This document shows positions 1 through 10,707 of a stretch of 64,000 bases of DNA, piece after piece. Each line of letters opens with the position of its first letter. The first letter of the stretch is position 1. Location: assembly GCA_011009095.1 (NCBI GenBank), contig VTPC01004063.1, forward strand, positions 60,455 through 124,454, read 5' to 3'. The stretch comes from Ignelater luminosus. Taxonomy: Eukaryota > Arthropoda > Insecta > Coleoptera > Elateridae. The notes under the pieces were generated by a model. That model saw only the letters and a program-made list of their open reading frames with translations. It was not told the DNA's origin and made no database searches. The translations under genes and the position numbers were made by a program.

Positions 1-166
1 GTCTTCTGTGAAATGCCCACGAAGCTGTTTACAGAAATTTACACTACCTAGAGAATTTTCAGGCAGCAGCGCCACACTAAAAAGGAATGTGTTCCGTCAG
101 TGGAAACTTCAATCCATGGCCGGCCGGCCGGTTACCGGAATCGATTGAATGCAGAGAGCGCCGTTA

Positions 167-325
167 CAGTCGAACTTCAATAATTTGAACTAAAAGGGAA
201 AGAAAAAACACTTTGAGCAATCAAAACTTTAACTAATCAAAAGTATTTTTACATAAATGTATACACATAGGTCATTAGCAATAAGTTCGAGTTATCAAGG
301 ATTTGGCGTTATCGAAGTTCGACTA
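167..325. mobile_element. pogo-like miniature element, copy 1
   Basis: It begins CAGTCGAACTTC and ends in the near-inverse GAAGTTCGACTA, flanked by TA on both sides, as expected of the pogo/Tigger branch of Tc1/mariner. About 159 bp with no coding sequence. Confidence 0.7.
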
Positions 326-726
326 TATTTTGTTCTGAACTGCAGGGCATTAAATCTCTTGACAGGTAGTTTTTAGTTCGGTTTTCTTTCTTTCTTTTTT
401 TCCTTTCATTTTGTGGTCTTTTCTTGTTTAACTCCAATTTGGTTACGCAATTAAAAAACACCATATATGATATACAGTCGAACTTCGATAACTCGGACTT
501 TAAGGGAAAGTTCGAGTCATCGAAGTTCGACTATATTTTGTTCTGAACTGCAGAGCATTAAATTTCTTGACAGGTATAGCATTTTGTTGACTTGCATGAT
601 AATACGATTTTTAGTTCGATTTTATTCATTTTCTAGTCTTTTCTACGCTTAATTCCAATTTGGTTATACATGTTAAAAATACCTTGTATGATATACAGGC
701 AAACTTTGATAACTCGGACTCAAAGA
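323..726. repeat. tandem duplication of pogo-element flank
   Basis: The segment starting CTATATTTTGTTCTGAACTG at 323 recurs at 531, and the following AATTTGGTTA and ATGATATACAG landmarks recur 208-221 bp later. Two imperfect units therefore lie head to tail, each carrying the left end of a pogo-like element. Confidence 0.7.
475..533. mobile_element. pogo-like miniature element, internally deleted copy 2
   Basis: Only the two termini remain (CAGTCGAACTTCGATAACTC and its inverse), about 59 bp, with TA at each side. It lies inside a tandem duplication shared with copy 3. Confidence 0.65.
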
Positions 727-843
727 GAAAGAAAAAAACACTTTGAGCAATCAAAACTTTGACTAATCAAGGTATTGTTACATAAATGTAGGTACATCGG
801 TCACTGGAGTGATCAAGGAGTTCGCGTTATCGAAGTTCGACTG
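696..843. mobile_element. pogo-like miniature element, copy 3
   Basis: It starts CAGGCAAACTTTGATAACTC and ends GAAGTTCGACTG followed by TA. The inner sequence (CACTTTGAGCAATCAAAAC) matches copy 1. Confidence 0.68.
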
Positions 844-3800
844 TAGTTACAGTTACATATATTTGTCCTATAGTTTTAATAACTATCTATTAACACTGAT
901 TGGTTTTATCGTTTGATCTGCACAAAATGAAATATAAAACTACACGGATAAATATAATGAAGCTACTTGAAATTTACTTTGATTTACCTATTCACATAGT
1001 TAATCAATAGATATTGTCATTAATAAAATCCAACTTCCTTGTAAACTGAGATACAAAAAGTTATAATAAATGCATGACTGTGTAAGTTGCAAAAATAGAA
1101 TTGATTGCGACAATTTCATTCTTTCGTCTACTCTTGAGCAACCAACAAGTTTCATTCTTATCAAACAACCCAAATTTCTGTCATGTATTTAAAATTTCTC
1201 TAGCATACCGTACAAATACATATGTACATGAGAGTAGGCAGACAAAAAAAATGTAAAATGTTGACCTCATTGTTGCACAATGTAAAATTCAAACCTGAAG
1301 TTGATAGATACAATGAAGTACTTGAAACAGTACAATACAGCCTGGTAATAAGAAGTAGGTAGGCGACTTAAACATCTACACACACTTCGAGAATTCCTTC
1401 TTCATATGTAAATATATACAGGGAGCAGTCAAAACTGTCATAATTGATTTATTTAGAAACGTTAAATGTTTTTCCCTTATCTAGAATTTCCTGTAGTTGC
1501 AAATTAAATTGTAATAGCTTCGATAAAGGAAATGGCAACACCTAAACTGAACATTGTTCACATATTATTAGTGTGTTTACGTCATACTTTTCCTTTTAAT
1601 TTTCAAATAATGAGGGCAGTTGTATCAAACGGCCTATTTCCTGACGATTAAATCGCGTTATTTGTAATTGTGATAAAAACAAGTTCTTATTTAGTTTACA
1701 TTATGCAGAGAACTTGTTTATTATTCTACATGGCATATCATATCTAATTCTAGAGATCTACGGTTTTTTACGTGTCGCATTAATTATAAAATATTTACTC
1801 CTTTATTATAAGAAGATTCTACAGAATTTCTATGCACAAAATTTTTAATGTTTCAGTTTTAATTTTTATTTTCATATGCAAATGAGTTCTCAAGTAAATA
1901 AACTGATGAGTAATATTTAAATTGTTGAATTACTTAGCAGTCATTCTGGAGTAACTAAAATTCTAACATTTGCAAAACAACAATATTTTCAACTTAATTA
2001 ATCTTAATTACAAATTAAGATAACGTCTTCGAAGGCAATAATAATAAGGCAAAAAATATCTAAAAGTAAGATTTGTTTATTTTACATTCTTTACATTCTA
2101 ATCAATCGCAAGAATTTTATAATTATGACAACAACTATTCTATATAGGATACCGGGATAAGGGCGTGGCAGAAGAGGCACGTGTCTTTCGCACAATGAAT
2201 AAAGGGTGGGACATTAGAAACTCTTTTTATACTAATTAGGTATATCTTAAGCTTTGTACACACTAGAGAACAGAATAATAAACATTTCAACGAACTTCTA
2301 ACAAATGTGCGCAACAAATCCGCTGAAATCAGCGAACCATTAAAGAACTATACGTAAAATAGTTGGATTCGATTTCCTTAGTTGTTTCTGTAATGAAAGA
2401 AAATATCTATATACTTTGATGCGAAAAGAAAAATGACGCCCATTTGAATTAGCCCCCTCTTCCGGCAGTCTGAGCAAGCGACACGTTCTCATCATCCATT
2501 GATGATTTGATAGAACAAGAATGCCAATACACTGCGTAAACTTTATCACACCAGCAAGATCTGTCTACTCGAACGCTTTTGTGCCGAGGACAAATGGTTT
2601 CAATCCCTCCGGAACATAAAACTGTTCTAGAAACTTGTCTCATCGACAACTTGTAAATGTGGAGTTACCAGCTCGAAGAAACGCCAGGTCCTGGTTAGAG
2701 TGAATTTATAGACGCCGCGATTGTATTAGGCCATCAGCAAGAATACGAAGCAGCAGCTGTACTGCCCTTACGCATTCAAATCCTACTACCATTTACACTT
2801 TTCTCTTCTTTGCAGTTAAACGCTGAAAAAGCAGAAATCAATCATTCTGTGTGATGATATTTAACCAACCGTTTTGCGAAAGCACCTAACATGGTTTTAG
2901 CAGCTGGAGAAGACAACTCGTTATCATGTGTTGTCTTTAGTCTGATCTCATGTTCCGTTAGAAGTAGTTACTCAAAGGATACGACGGTTTATATGATAAT
3001 AGGCCATCTTAAACTAGAAGAAATCATGATTTCGTCAGGATTTGACCAATTTGTCAACCGAGGCTATTTCACTGTTTGAAGATCGGGCAAATTTTGCTCA
3101 CAGATATGGACCATAAAGACTGATAAATCGATGCAGGATGTTTGAAAGAGTTATTGCTCGCTGGGTGTGCATCAAATATTATTGACGCGATCGAAAGTGT
3201 CAATGGAGTCTTTCCCAACATGCGGAACAGCATGTGCTATTTAATTTTGCTGCATCTTAAATCTTTAATGATGCGATGACAAATAAGTGGTCGAAAATGC
3301 ATATGAACCATATTTTGAAATTTTCTTTGTCTTCCAAATGTCCCGGCCAAACCTAATTGCACTGGACTTTAAACTGGACGACGAGTAGAATTGCTGCCCG
3401 ACCGTTATATTGGTAAAAAGCTGATAAATCTCAGAGCGCCATCTATTAATCAATAACCATTGATTTTCTGGAATTTCTGAAAAATTTTGGAGTACTCAAA
3501 GCAGCGATAGATCTTCACGTCTTGGAGTCTAAATCTGGAGAGTTTGAGGGGAAACCCTCATGTCTGGTATGGAGTCTCCGTAAATAGGCCGGCATTGACG
3601 TCCAATAAAGGTGGCAACCTAACACAATACTCTTTTTGCTAGTCTTAGATAGTGAGCAAATCTTGTAACCACTAGCTTATGTATATACCCCGTGTTTTAG
3701 TGCTTTGTGATACCAACAGGCGTGAGACGTCAGCGTTTGTCCGATTCTTAATATTTTTCAAATTTTACGATCAATACTCTTTAACTCTTTATTTGCTCTC

Positions 3801-5080
3801 GGTTTATTATTACTTGCAAGCTCTGAATTAAGTATTTTTCTGAGATGACGGTGGCATTCCTTATACAACTATACAGCTTGTTTTATGTTCGGTTGCTTCC
3901 GACTCACAGTTAAGTTTGTTCTCTAAAATTTTGTAGAATTGTCCAGGATTTTCGTCAAACAATTTATTCTGATGGCTAAATACATTTGGCATATTATATC
4001 TGCACATCCTAGAGAATACGCTCTGTACTATAGTGTACAGGCTTGCGCAACCACTAACTTATTATCAGAAACACACGCTACCGGCGTAATACTTGAACTT
4101 GCCCTATAATCATAAATGAGAATTTCTTCTATTTCCCACCATATTAAGATTTTATCTTTATAATCAAATACACACAGCTTTGCAGACTAGTCCGAAAAAA
4201 TACATAAAAGCTTCTGCATACTTAGGAATAATCAATTCTGCTTTCTACTGTACATCAGTAGAAAATATCACGTAAAAATAGAAATATCTTTCCCACATTT
4301 AGGAAAATTCCGCTAAATTTCCCGCACTAGCAAGCCAATTCTTCGAAACTCGGGAAATTTTCCGCCAATTGGCAACACTGTAATCATAAACTGAACAGTA
4401 TTAGACTTCGTGTGCAAACTGAATATACGTTTGGGCATCGACAAGCAACCCTTCTCATTTCAGCTGCAATATCGAAATTGTTACTACGCGAGACAAGCGC
4501 TGTTGACCTTTGAGTCGACTGGGATCAGGCTCTGTTGACGAACTTGTGAGCTTGCCATGCTCTGTTTTCCAGACGTTCTTAGGCACCTTAGAATACCCAT
4601 GGTTTGCAAGTCGAATACAAACCAACCATTATAATATGTAGCATCATAAACGTCCACTGGCGCATCCGTTAGGTACATAACTTACTGTATTCTTTGCTTT
4701 AACATATTTTCAATGTTGTTATAATCTTGTTCAGATGGTCAAGCAAAGTCGGCCTCAGACGTTAAGCCATCGAGACGACTCGTAAACATCAGTAAAGAAA
4801 GATGTAAACTGCATATCTGAAAGACTAATAAAATAACCTCAGAGGATGTCGGCGGGTTCAAAAGAAAAGCTTTGTGCCAACAAAGGAAAGTCAACTTTTT
4901 TTATTTTTGGAATTATTCTTATGGCATTCTTGTTTGTTTGAACATTATGTAGAATTGTAAAATGAGGGATATAACTAACTACCTACTGTGTTTTTATTTT
5001 ATCATATTTTTATGGTTTGCTTATTCATTGTCACTTAATTGTGCTGGCTCAGTGGATCGAGTAGTTAATCACAAACCTCG
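844..5080. other. intronic or upstream sequence without recognisable gene
   Basis: AT-rich and non-coding overall. From about 2140 to 3650 the base composition is less AT-rich and short ORFs occur on both strands, but stops break every frame and I recognise no family; it may be an old transposon. Phrases such as ATACAGGGAGCAG near 1418 resemble ends of mariner-type elements, without a partner I can find. Confidence 0.5.
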
Positions 5081-5084
5081 ATGA

Positions 5085-5625
5085 ACTTGGATGTCTATTA
5101 ATATTCTTAAGGAAACCAAATACGAACACGAGTCGGACTATCGCCTCCAATAGATCACCTGCGGTAGCCCAAACTCGAGCTTTACTCTTTATTAACCTTT
5201 TTAAGAAAACTAAATACGAACACAGATCGGCTTACTATACTTAACGGGTTACGCCTGGTGTTTTAACATCGGACTTTACCATTAGTTTTCATCAGAAAAC
5301 TAAATTCATACACGCGTCGGGATATGCCATACGATAGGTCACCCGCGCGTTGCGTCCCGAAATTGAACTTTGCCCTTATTAATCTTCTTAAGAAAACTAA
5401 ATACGAATACGAGTCGTGGTATGGTCTCCAATAGCTCACCTGCGGTAGCCCAAAATTAGACTTTGCTCTCTATTAGCTTTAAGAAAACTAAATACAAACA
5501 CTGGTAAGGCTGCGCCCTTCAACAAGCCACCTGTGGCAGTCCAAGGACGGCGTTTGCCCACCAGCATCCTTGTTCAGAGAGCTAAAAACGAATATGGGTC
5601 TGGCTGCACCCGCCACTTTTGTTTC
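5085..5625. repeat. ~93-bp minisatellite, about six units
   Basis: The landmark AGAAAACTAAATACGAACAC or close variants recurs at 5111, 5204, 5294, 5391, 5482 and 5577, a spacing of 90-97 bp. The units also share GAACTTTGC.C and the CACCTGCGGTAGCCCAA block. They are clearly diverged from each other. Confidence 0.8.
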
Positions 5626-5889
5626 ATATTAAATGGGAGGGCGCAGAAATTTGCCTAAGAGATCTTTAAGTTCTGAAGTCGGACCTGTCGATGTTCCTAG
5701 TCAATTATTGGTAGCGGCTTTCTTTAATTTATTCTTCATGGAATTTACCTTCCTGGGTACAATTAAACTTTATGGAATCAATAAAAACAAAAAAATACTG
5801 AAAACTAAATATTCAAAATTGAAAAGCTGCAGAGAAAGCTAACTTTAACTTTTTATATAGTTAATTGTTTTTTTAATATTTAATTTTCC

Positions 5890-5999
5890 CAGAAGTTAAT
5901 ACATGCATACAAAGAATTTGAACCTGCGATCTTTGGCTCTCCGTGCCAGTGCTCTACCAATTGAGCAATCAGACCAATTTCTACATGTGTTAACTTCTT
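5890..5999. repeat. inverted repeat enclosing the tRNA-like sequence
   Basis: AGAAGTTAATACATG on the left is matched by CATGTGTTAACTTCT on the right, forming ~15-bp arms just outside the tRNA-like core. The whole ~110 bp could fold as one extended hairpin. Confidence 0.6.
5902..5975 (-). pseudogene. tRNA-like pseudogene or SINE head
   Basis: Read on the minus strand it has a box A-like TTGCTCAATTGGTAGAGC, a 4-bp D stem (GCTC/GAGC), an anticodon stem of four good pairs with loop ACGGAGA, and a box B-like GGTTCAAATTC. The T stem is poorly paired and the 3' half of the acceptor stem does not match the 5' half, so it is not a working tRNA. The nominal anticodon would be GGA, but the long arm expected of tRNA-Ser is missing. 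A tRNA-derived SINE is the alternative. Confidence 0.6.
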
Positions 6000-6093
6000 A
6001 AAAAATTAAATGTAATTCTCGAAAGAGGAAATTCATTAAGAGAATGTTAATTATTTGTTTATAAATAATTAAAATATTTTCTTTCTTTTCCAG

Positions 6094-6233
6094 CGGTGGA
6101 TTTAGACTTGTGTTCAAGCAGTGTTCAAGATGCCTTCGTTATCGCAGTCGAGCAACAGGCCCGGGAGCGCCTGGAGCGACTGTCAGCACTCAAGCGCGTC
6201 ACCCCCGTCGACATGACCAAATTATCACAACAG
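6094..6233 (+). CDS. sdt: stardust exon 1 (of those visible)
   Basis: The exon lies between a strong acceptor (pyrimidine tract then TTTTCCAG) and the donor CAG|GTATGG. Its 140 bases give two bases finishing a codon from upstream plus 46 codons, ending in phase 0. It starts VDLDLCSSSVQDAF, runs through an alpha-helical, Arg/Glu-rich stretch (EQQARERLERLSALKR) and ends VTPVDMTKLSQQ. It is clearly richer in G+C than the flanking intron and uses C/G-ending codons, as expected for conserved coding sequence. No known domain is recognised; the role within Stardust is inferred from position only. Longer ORFs in other frames here are shadows. The preceding coding exon is outside the window or hidden in the upstream intron. 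Confidence 0.72.
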
Positions 6234-9200
6234 GTATGGGAATTTTATTAGTAATAATAAATTATAAAGTAGTAGTTCTGTTACTTTGGTAATTAGTACT
6301 ATTTAGTAGCATGAGCTAAGTAATTACAAGGATACACATGAACAAGCAAACACGCAACCTTTTTTATACATTAAGATTTAAAGTGTCGTTTTCATTTTAA
6401 AAATAAAGCTTAAGTTAGAATACCAACTGTTTATTAGAAGAAAAGTGTTTTTCCGTAACAGACTTCTTCAATAAGCTGTCATAAAAGAAATGGAAATTTG
6501 AATTGAACCACTTACTAAGCAAAGATTTTAAAATATAAAAAACAGTTACATATACAGAAATAGTTAAAAATCTATCTATCCAATGCGTCAGAATCAAGTA
6601 GGCGTTTTATTAGAATAATCTACGTCATACCACAAATGTGTCACGGGACACCCAGTATATCTAAAATACCCCTTTGACGTTTCTTTCAACTCATATTATT
6701 GCAGCTTCAACAATATTTTTTTTTCTAATTTAGAGAATTATATCCCTTACGGTTTACGATATCCTTTCAGTGTATATTATTTCAGTATCTTTAATGAGAT
6801 CAGTTTTGCTTCTAATTTGACAGAGACTATCGAGAACGTTTTATAAATCGTTTAGAAATGGAGTAGAAAGTTTGTCCAGTTGATTAATAGTTTATCAACA
6901 ACACAGAAATGAGTACAAAATTGAGAAACAATACCTACATGTAACATACTGTACTTTTTAGTATTCCGAAACCTAATTTGAAAATAAGAAGAGTTTTGCA
7001 ATAAAAATGAAAATCTATTCTACTTTTTGTGGCATCTTGAAACGTAAAGATTGTGAAATTAAAACGCGATGTCAATTTATCAGTAAAACGCGTATAGTTT
7101 ATTGCCGCAGATGTTCGCCTAGTTTTCTTTAGCTAGATGTCTTAAGTAGAATTTTAATAACACAACTAATCTCGAATGAAATACGAGGCCGTAACGCTAG
7201 GATACGCTTCTACAAAGTAGAGGAATTTTACTCTCCATTCACCTTTCCTCATTATTAAAGAGCTTGAATTGTAATAAATAATAAAAGCCTCAAAAGCACG
7301 TAAGTAATGTTCATTAGAAAAAAAAATGTTTTCCGTTTTAATAAATATCATGCGGAAATAAAAAAAAATTGCATACAATGTCCTTGTTAAAAAAATGGAA
7401 ATAACATGTTATTATATTTATAATAATAAGAAACTGATGCGTTGCTAACTGTGGAAGTTGTTAAAATGTAAAAGGAGTCTTCGCAAATAATTAAACCGTT
7501 AACTTTGGCGATTATGATATCATTAGTTTCATTTGAATGTATGGAGTTAATTTGATATTGTATTATATAATTCATCATGAATTAATATGCATATACAGCG
7601 TGCTTAGAAAAAATGTCTTGATTAATAGTCTAGAATCTTACTTAATTCTTTAAAGATCGTTACAAGATTTTATGGCAAACTCTTCAATCGTATATGCTAA
7701 AAATGTCATTTCGATAGGGGTAAACGCCAACATTAGAAGCCACTTTGGTCCAATAAAACTGCTTGATTTATAAAACAGAAGATTATTTTGATGTAATGTA
7801 CATAACTTGCAAATCAAAAACAATTTTGTATTGTTCAAGTTGTATTGGTTTGATAGCACTGCGTTTAATTTTTAACCGTATGTGCAGGTTTTATCAAAGA
7901 AATAGTTTATCTGGTGTGAAAAAACATCGTTACACTTATAAATCTGACATAAATTTACTTAGATAAAATTCAGCTATTGTACAAGATTCTTGAAAGGGCT
8001 TTGCACTATTTTTGCAAAGAAGAAAATAATGTGTGAAAAACGAAAAAACAGCAAGAAAACCGTAATGCAAAAGGCATCTTGAGTAAGAATTGAGTAAATG
8101 ACGTCTTCTGGGTAATCTGACAGCGCTGAATCCTAAAAGCATCAGTGAGCTCTTAATGTGGAAGACGCAGGGCGTCAGTTGTACTGAAGACTCGGAACTG
8201 ATCTGTGTTAAAGTCTGGTTGTTTTGTCCCTTGGCTTTGGTTTGCTTTACGAGCTCACATTTGTCCGTTTTATTGTCTATAAACTAACTCCTACTCGTCG
8301 CAATTTCTTGATTTGGTTTAGTGATTAACACGATGTCTATGTCGTGATGTCGTGTGATGCTCGACTTCTTCCACAGTTAATCTGTAAAGACCTAGTGTCC
8401 ATAATTAAGTTTGTTATTATTTCCTGCCCGCGTAGTGGGCAATATGATTCTTCCCCACAGTCTGCTATTCTGTGTCCTTCTTGACCATATGCTTCTCCTC
8501 CTAGTATTAGTGCAGTTCCTCTTTGAGTGGCTATTTGGGCAACTCTGTTCTCTCTTCCACTTTGCAGTTTACAATGCCCATTTTAATTCTTTTCTTTCCA
8601 CTTGACTTTTATGGTACACAGTTCACAGCTAACCCTTATGGTTGCCACCCGTTGGCCCGCATAAGCTGTTCTTATAGATGTTATCCTGACATCTTTTTCC
8701 TTAAATCTCTCTTGGGATTTTAATATTTCCTTTAATAACTCTTACTTCGTTCTTATCCCGTCTTGGTATTTGCTATACATAATTTTTCGGTCATCGATTT
8801 TTCTTATTTTAACATCTATCGATGTCATCTTTTGCTTAAGTATTTCGTCATTACAAGGTCTTTGCATTTGTCTTCCTAGCTGATTTTATGCAGGTATTAA
8901 GCTTTTCATGTGTATCTTAACATCTTTAGTAGTTTAGTCTTTCCTTCCTCCTTAACGATCAGCGTGTTCTTTCTTCTTTCTGGGTACACAGTTACATCAA
9001 TTTAGCTGCCCATGAAAGCCAGTTCGATGAATTTCCGAACTTGGTGTAGATTCATTTTTGTAGGTGTGAGTATTACCATCTGGCTGCGCCCATCTTTTTC
9101 CATCCTGTCTCTCAGGTTTTTCCACATACTTTTTGCCAAATTATAGGTTTTTTAACATCCAAACAGTACATTACTCGATGCGTCGCGTCACTGGTACCCT

Positions 9201-9686
9201 GTTGAAAATCATCAGCATGTAATTTTTGAGGGAAGTCTCATTGTCAGAGAAAAACGACATATTGATCAACTTCAAAAGACCTTTTTCTATGAAAACCAGC
9301 TTCGATGTGGTAACACATCCTTACTTGTTCAATCAGCTGATAGTTTAGGGCAAACCTTCTAAACCGGAATTTATTTGCAACAAGAACAGAATCTCATCAA
9401 TATCACCACTGTGAATAACGTGCAGTACAATACGTGTATCAACTACCTCGTACCTTGCTGACAGGTAGTCAACGTTACGTGTGGCCAAGACTCATCCTGA
9501 AAACCACCTGATAGCACCACCTTAGTGTTCGTAAAGTCTTGATACAACATATCTGATAAAAATCTTGCTAGATCTGTCTTGTTCTAATGTTTGGATACGG
9601 CACACTGGAATCTCTTTGCTCTGTTTTCCGGGCCCCTTCTTTTACAAAAAGACTCTGACATTGATAAAAAATTATGTGAACCTTTT
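6234..9686. other. intron 1, first part: no recognisable gene
   Basis: 6234-8150 is AT-rich with no coding signal. 8150-9686 is less AT-rich; the minus strand around 9100-9000 has a short lysine/arginine-rich open stretch of retroelement ORF1 character, but frames are broken throughout and I do not assign a family. Confidence 0.45.
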
Positions 9687-10136
9687 GAAGCTCGAGTTCG
9701 GGTCGGGTCGGGCTTCATTCTAAAGATTCATGGGGCTTTTTAGGCCTACGTCCGGTCAATCGGGCTATTCGATCTTGTCGGGTTTCTTGGACCTCTCGGC
9801 CCTTCGGGATGCTCGGGTCTGTTAGGCCATTCGGACCTCTCGGACCTGTAGGGCCTTTTCGACTTTTCGACCTTTTTGAACTTCTCGACCCTTCGGATCT
9901 CTCGGATCTATCAAGCCGTTTGGATCTTTTTGACCTATCGAACCTTTTTGGACCATTCGGACCGTCGGATTTTTGCACTTCTTGGCCCTTCGGACTTCTC
10001 TGTCGGTCCGTTTGGGCTTCTCGGGCCTGTCGGACCGATTAAGAAGTTACCGAGTGTTTTTCGGGCTGCGTCAAGTTTGTACTCAGTCGGACCGAGTCGG
10101 GTCGGTCTTGGAGATTTTGGCCCGCGCAGGACTCTA
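9687..10136 (+). mobile_element. GC-rich 9-bp-repeat element, copy A
   Basis: Degenerate 9-bp units of the type CCTNTCGGA/CTTCTCGGG run through the block. It opens with TTCGGGTCGGGTCGGGC and ends with the family's right-end sequence (AAGAAGTTACCG..., GTCAAGTTTGT, GCAGGACTCTA). No 8-bp flanking duplication was found, so the left end may be truncated. All ORFs in it are by-products of the period. Confidence 0.7.
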
Positions 10137-10161
10137 CCTTTCGGTAACCGGAGGCAACTTT

Positions 10162-10707
10162 CTAGACTCTTCTGATGAAGCGATGCGTGGTCACCAAAGG
10201 TTCTTGCAACTTCTGACCAGCACACAATGATGATAAATGCCATGCTATCCACAGAAGGTTTAGATTATTTGGACATTCTATCATTTTCGGAATTTCTCTG
10301 ATTAATAAAACCTTGTGGGACCTTAACTCATCGTTTACGACGGTGGGGTATGTAAATCTTGTTAGATATATCTTTTTCCCTGCATTGTATGTAACAACTA
10401 AGTTATGTAAGAAGTCCTTGTCAGGTTTCTTCCACTCCTTAGAGTGCTTTTCTTTGTGGAAATCTTTTAATATCAGGGCTTTCGTTTTAGGGATAAGTGC
10501 GTTTTAGCTAGTACTTTCTTATAACAAGTTTTTGGCTTTCAGTAATGCTTCTGATGTTTTAGAGGTTTTCTTTTTAGTGGCGATATTACTGAAGACTGAA
10601 AGAAACTTAAGAGTTTCAGTGACTTGTAAGATTACATCAACATCTGCAAGATTTCTGTTTTGACATGCAATTCTTTCTTCTTTCAAGCAGGATCTAGTAT
10701 GCCTCAC
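10162..10707 (-). pseudogene. unrecognised decayed coding-like stretch
   Basis: One minus-strand frame stays open for 182 codons from 10707 to a stop at 10162-10164, apart from two TAA codons at 10519-10521 and 10504-10506. The N-terminal part is Lys/Ser-rich (ATKKKTSKTSEALLKAKNLL). The C-terminal part contains KEKHSKEWKKPDKDFLHN and YLTRFTYPTVVNDELRSHKV. It has no clear start context, and GC-rich copy A begins immediately beyond its stop. I cannot name a family; a gag- or ORF1-like relic or a fragment of an unknown transposon is possible. The coding impression rests on frame length and amino-acid texture only. Confidence 0.35.

Noticed and set aside
5085-5625. CRISPR-like array
   Set aside because: The repeats are contiguous ~93-bp diverged units without unique spacers, in an intron-bearing eukaryotic genome.
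5902-5975. Functional tRNA-Ser(GGA)
   Set aside because: T stem and acceptor stem do not pair and the long variable arm is absent.
9687-10136. GC-rich blocks as CpG-island promoters
   Set aside because: Eight copies share termini and repeat structure, and two have target duplications, so a transposon explains them better.
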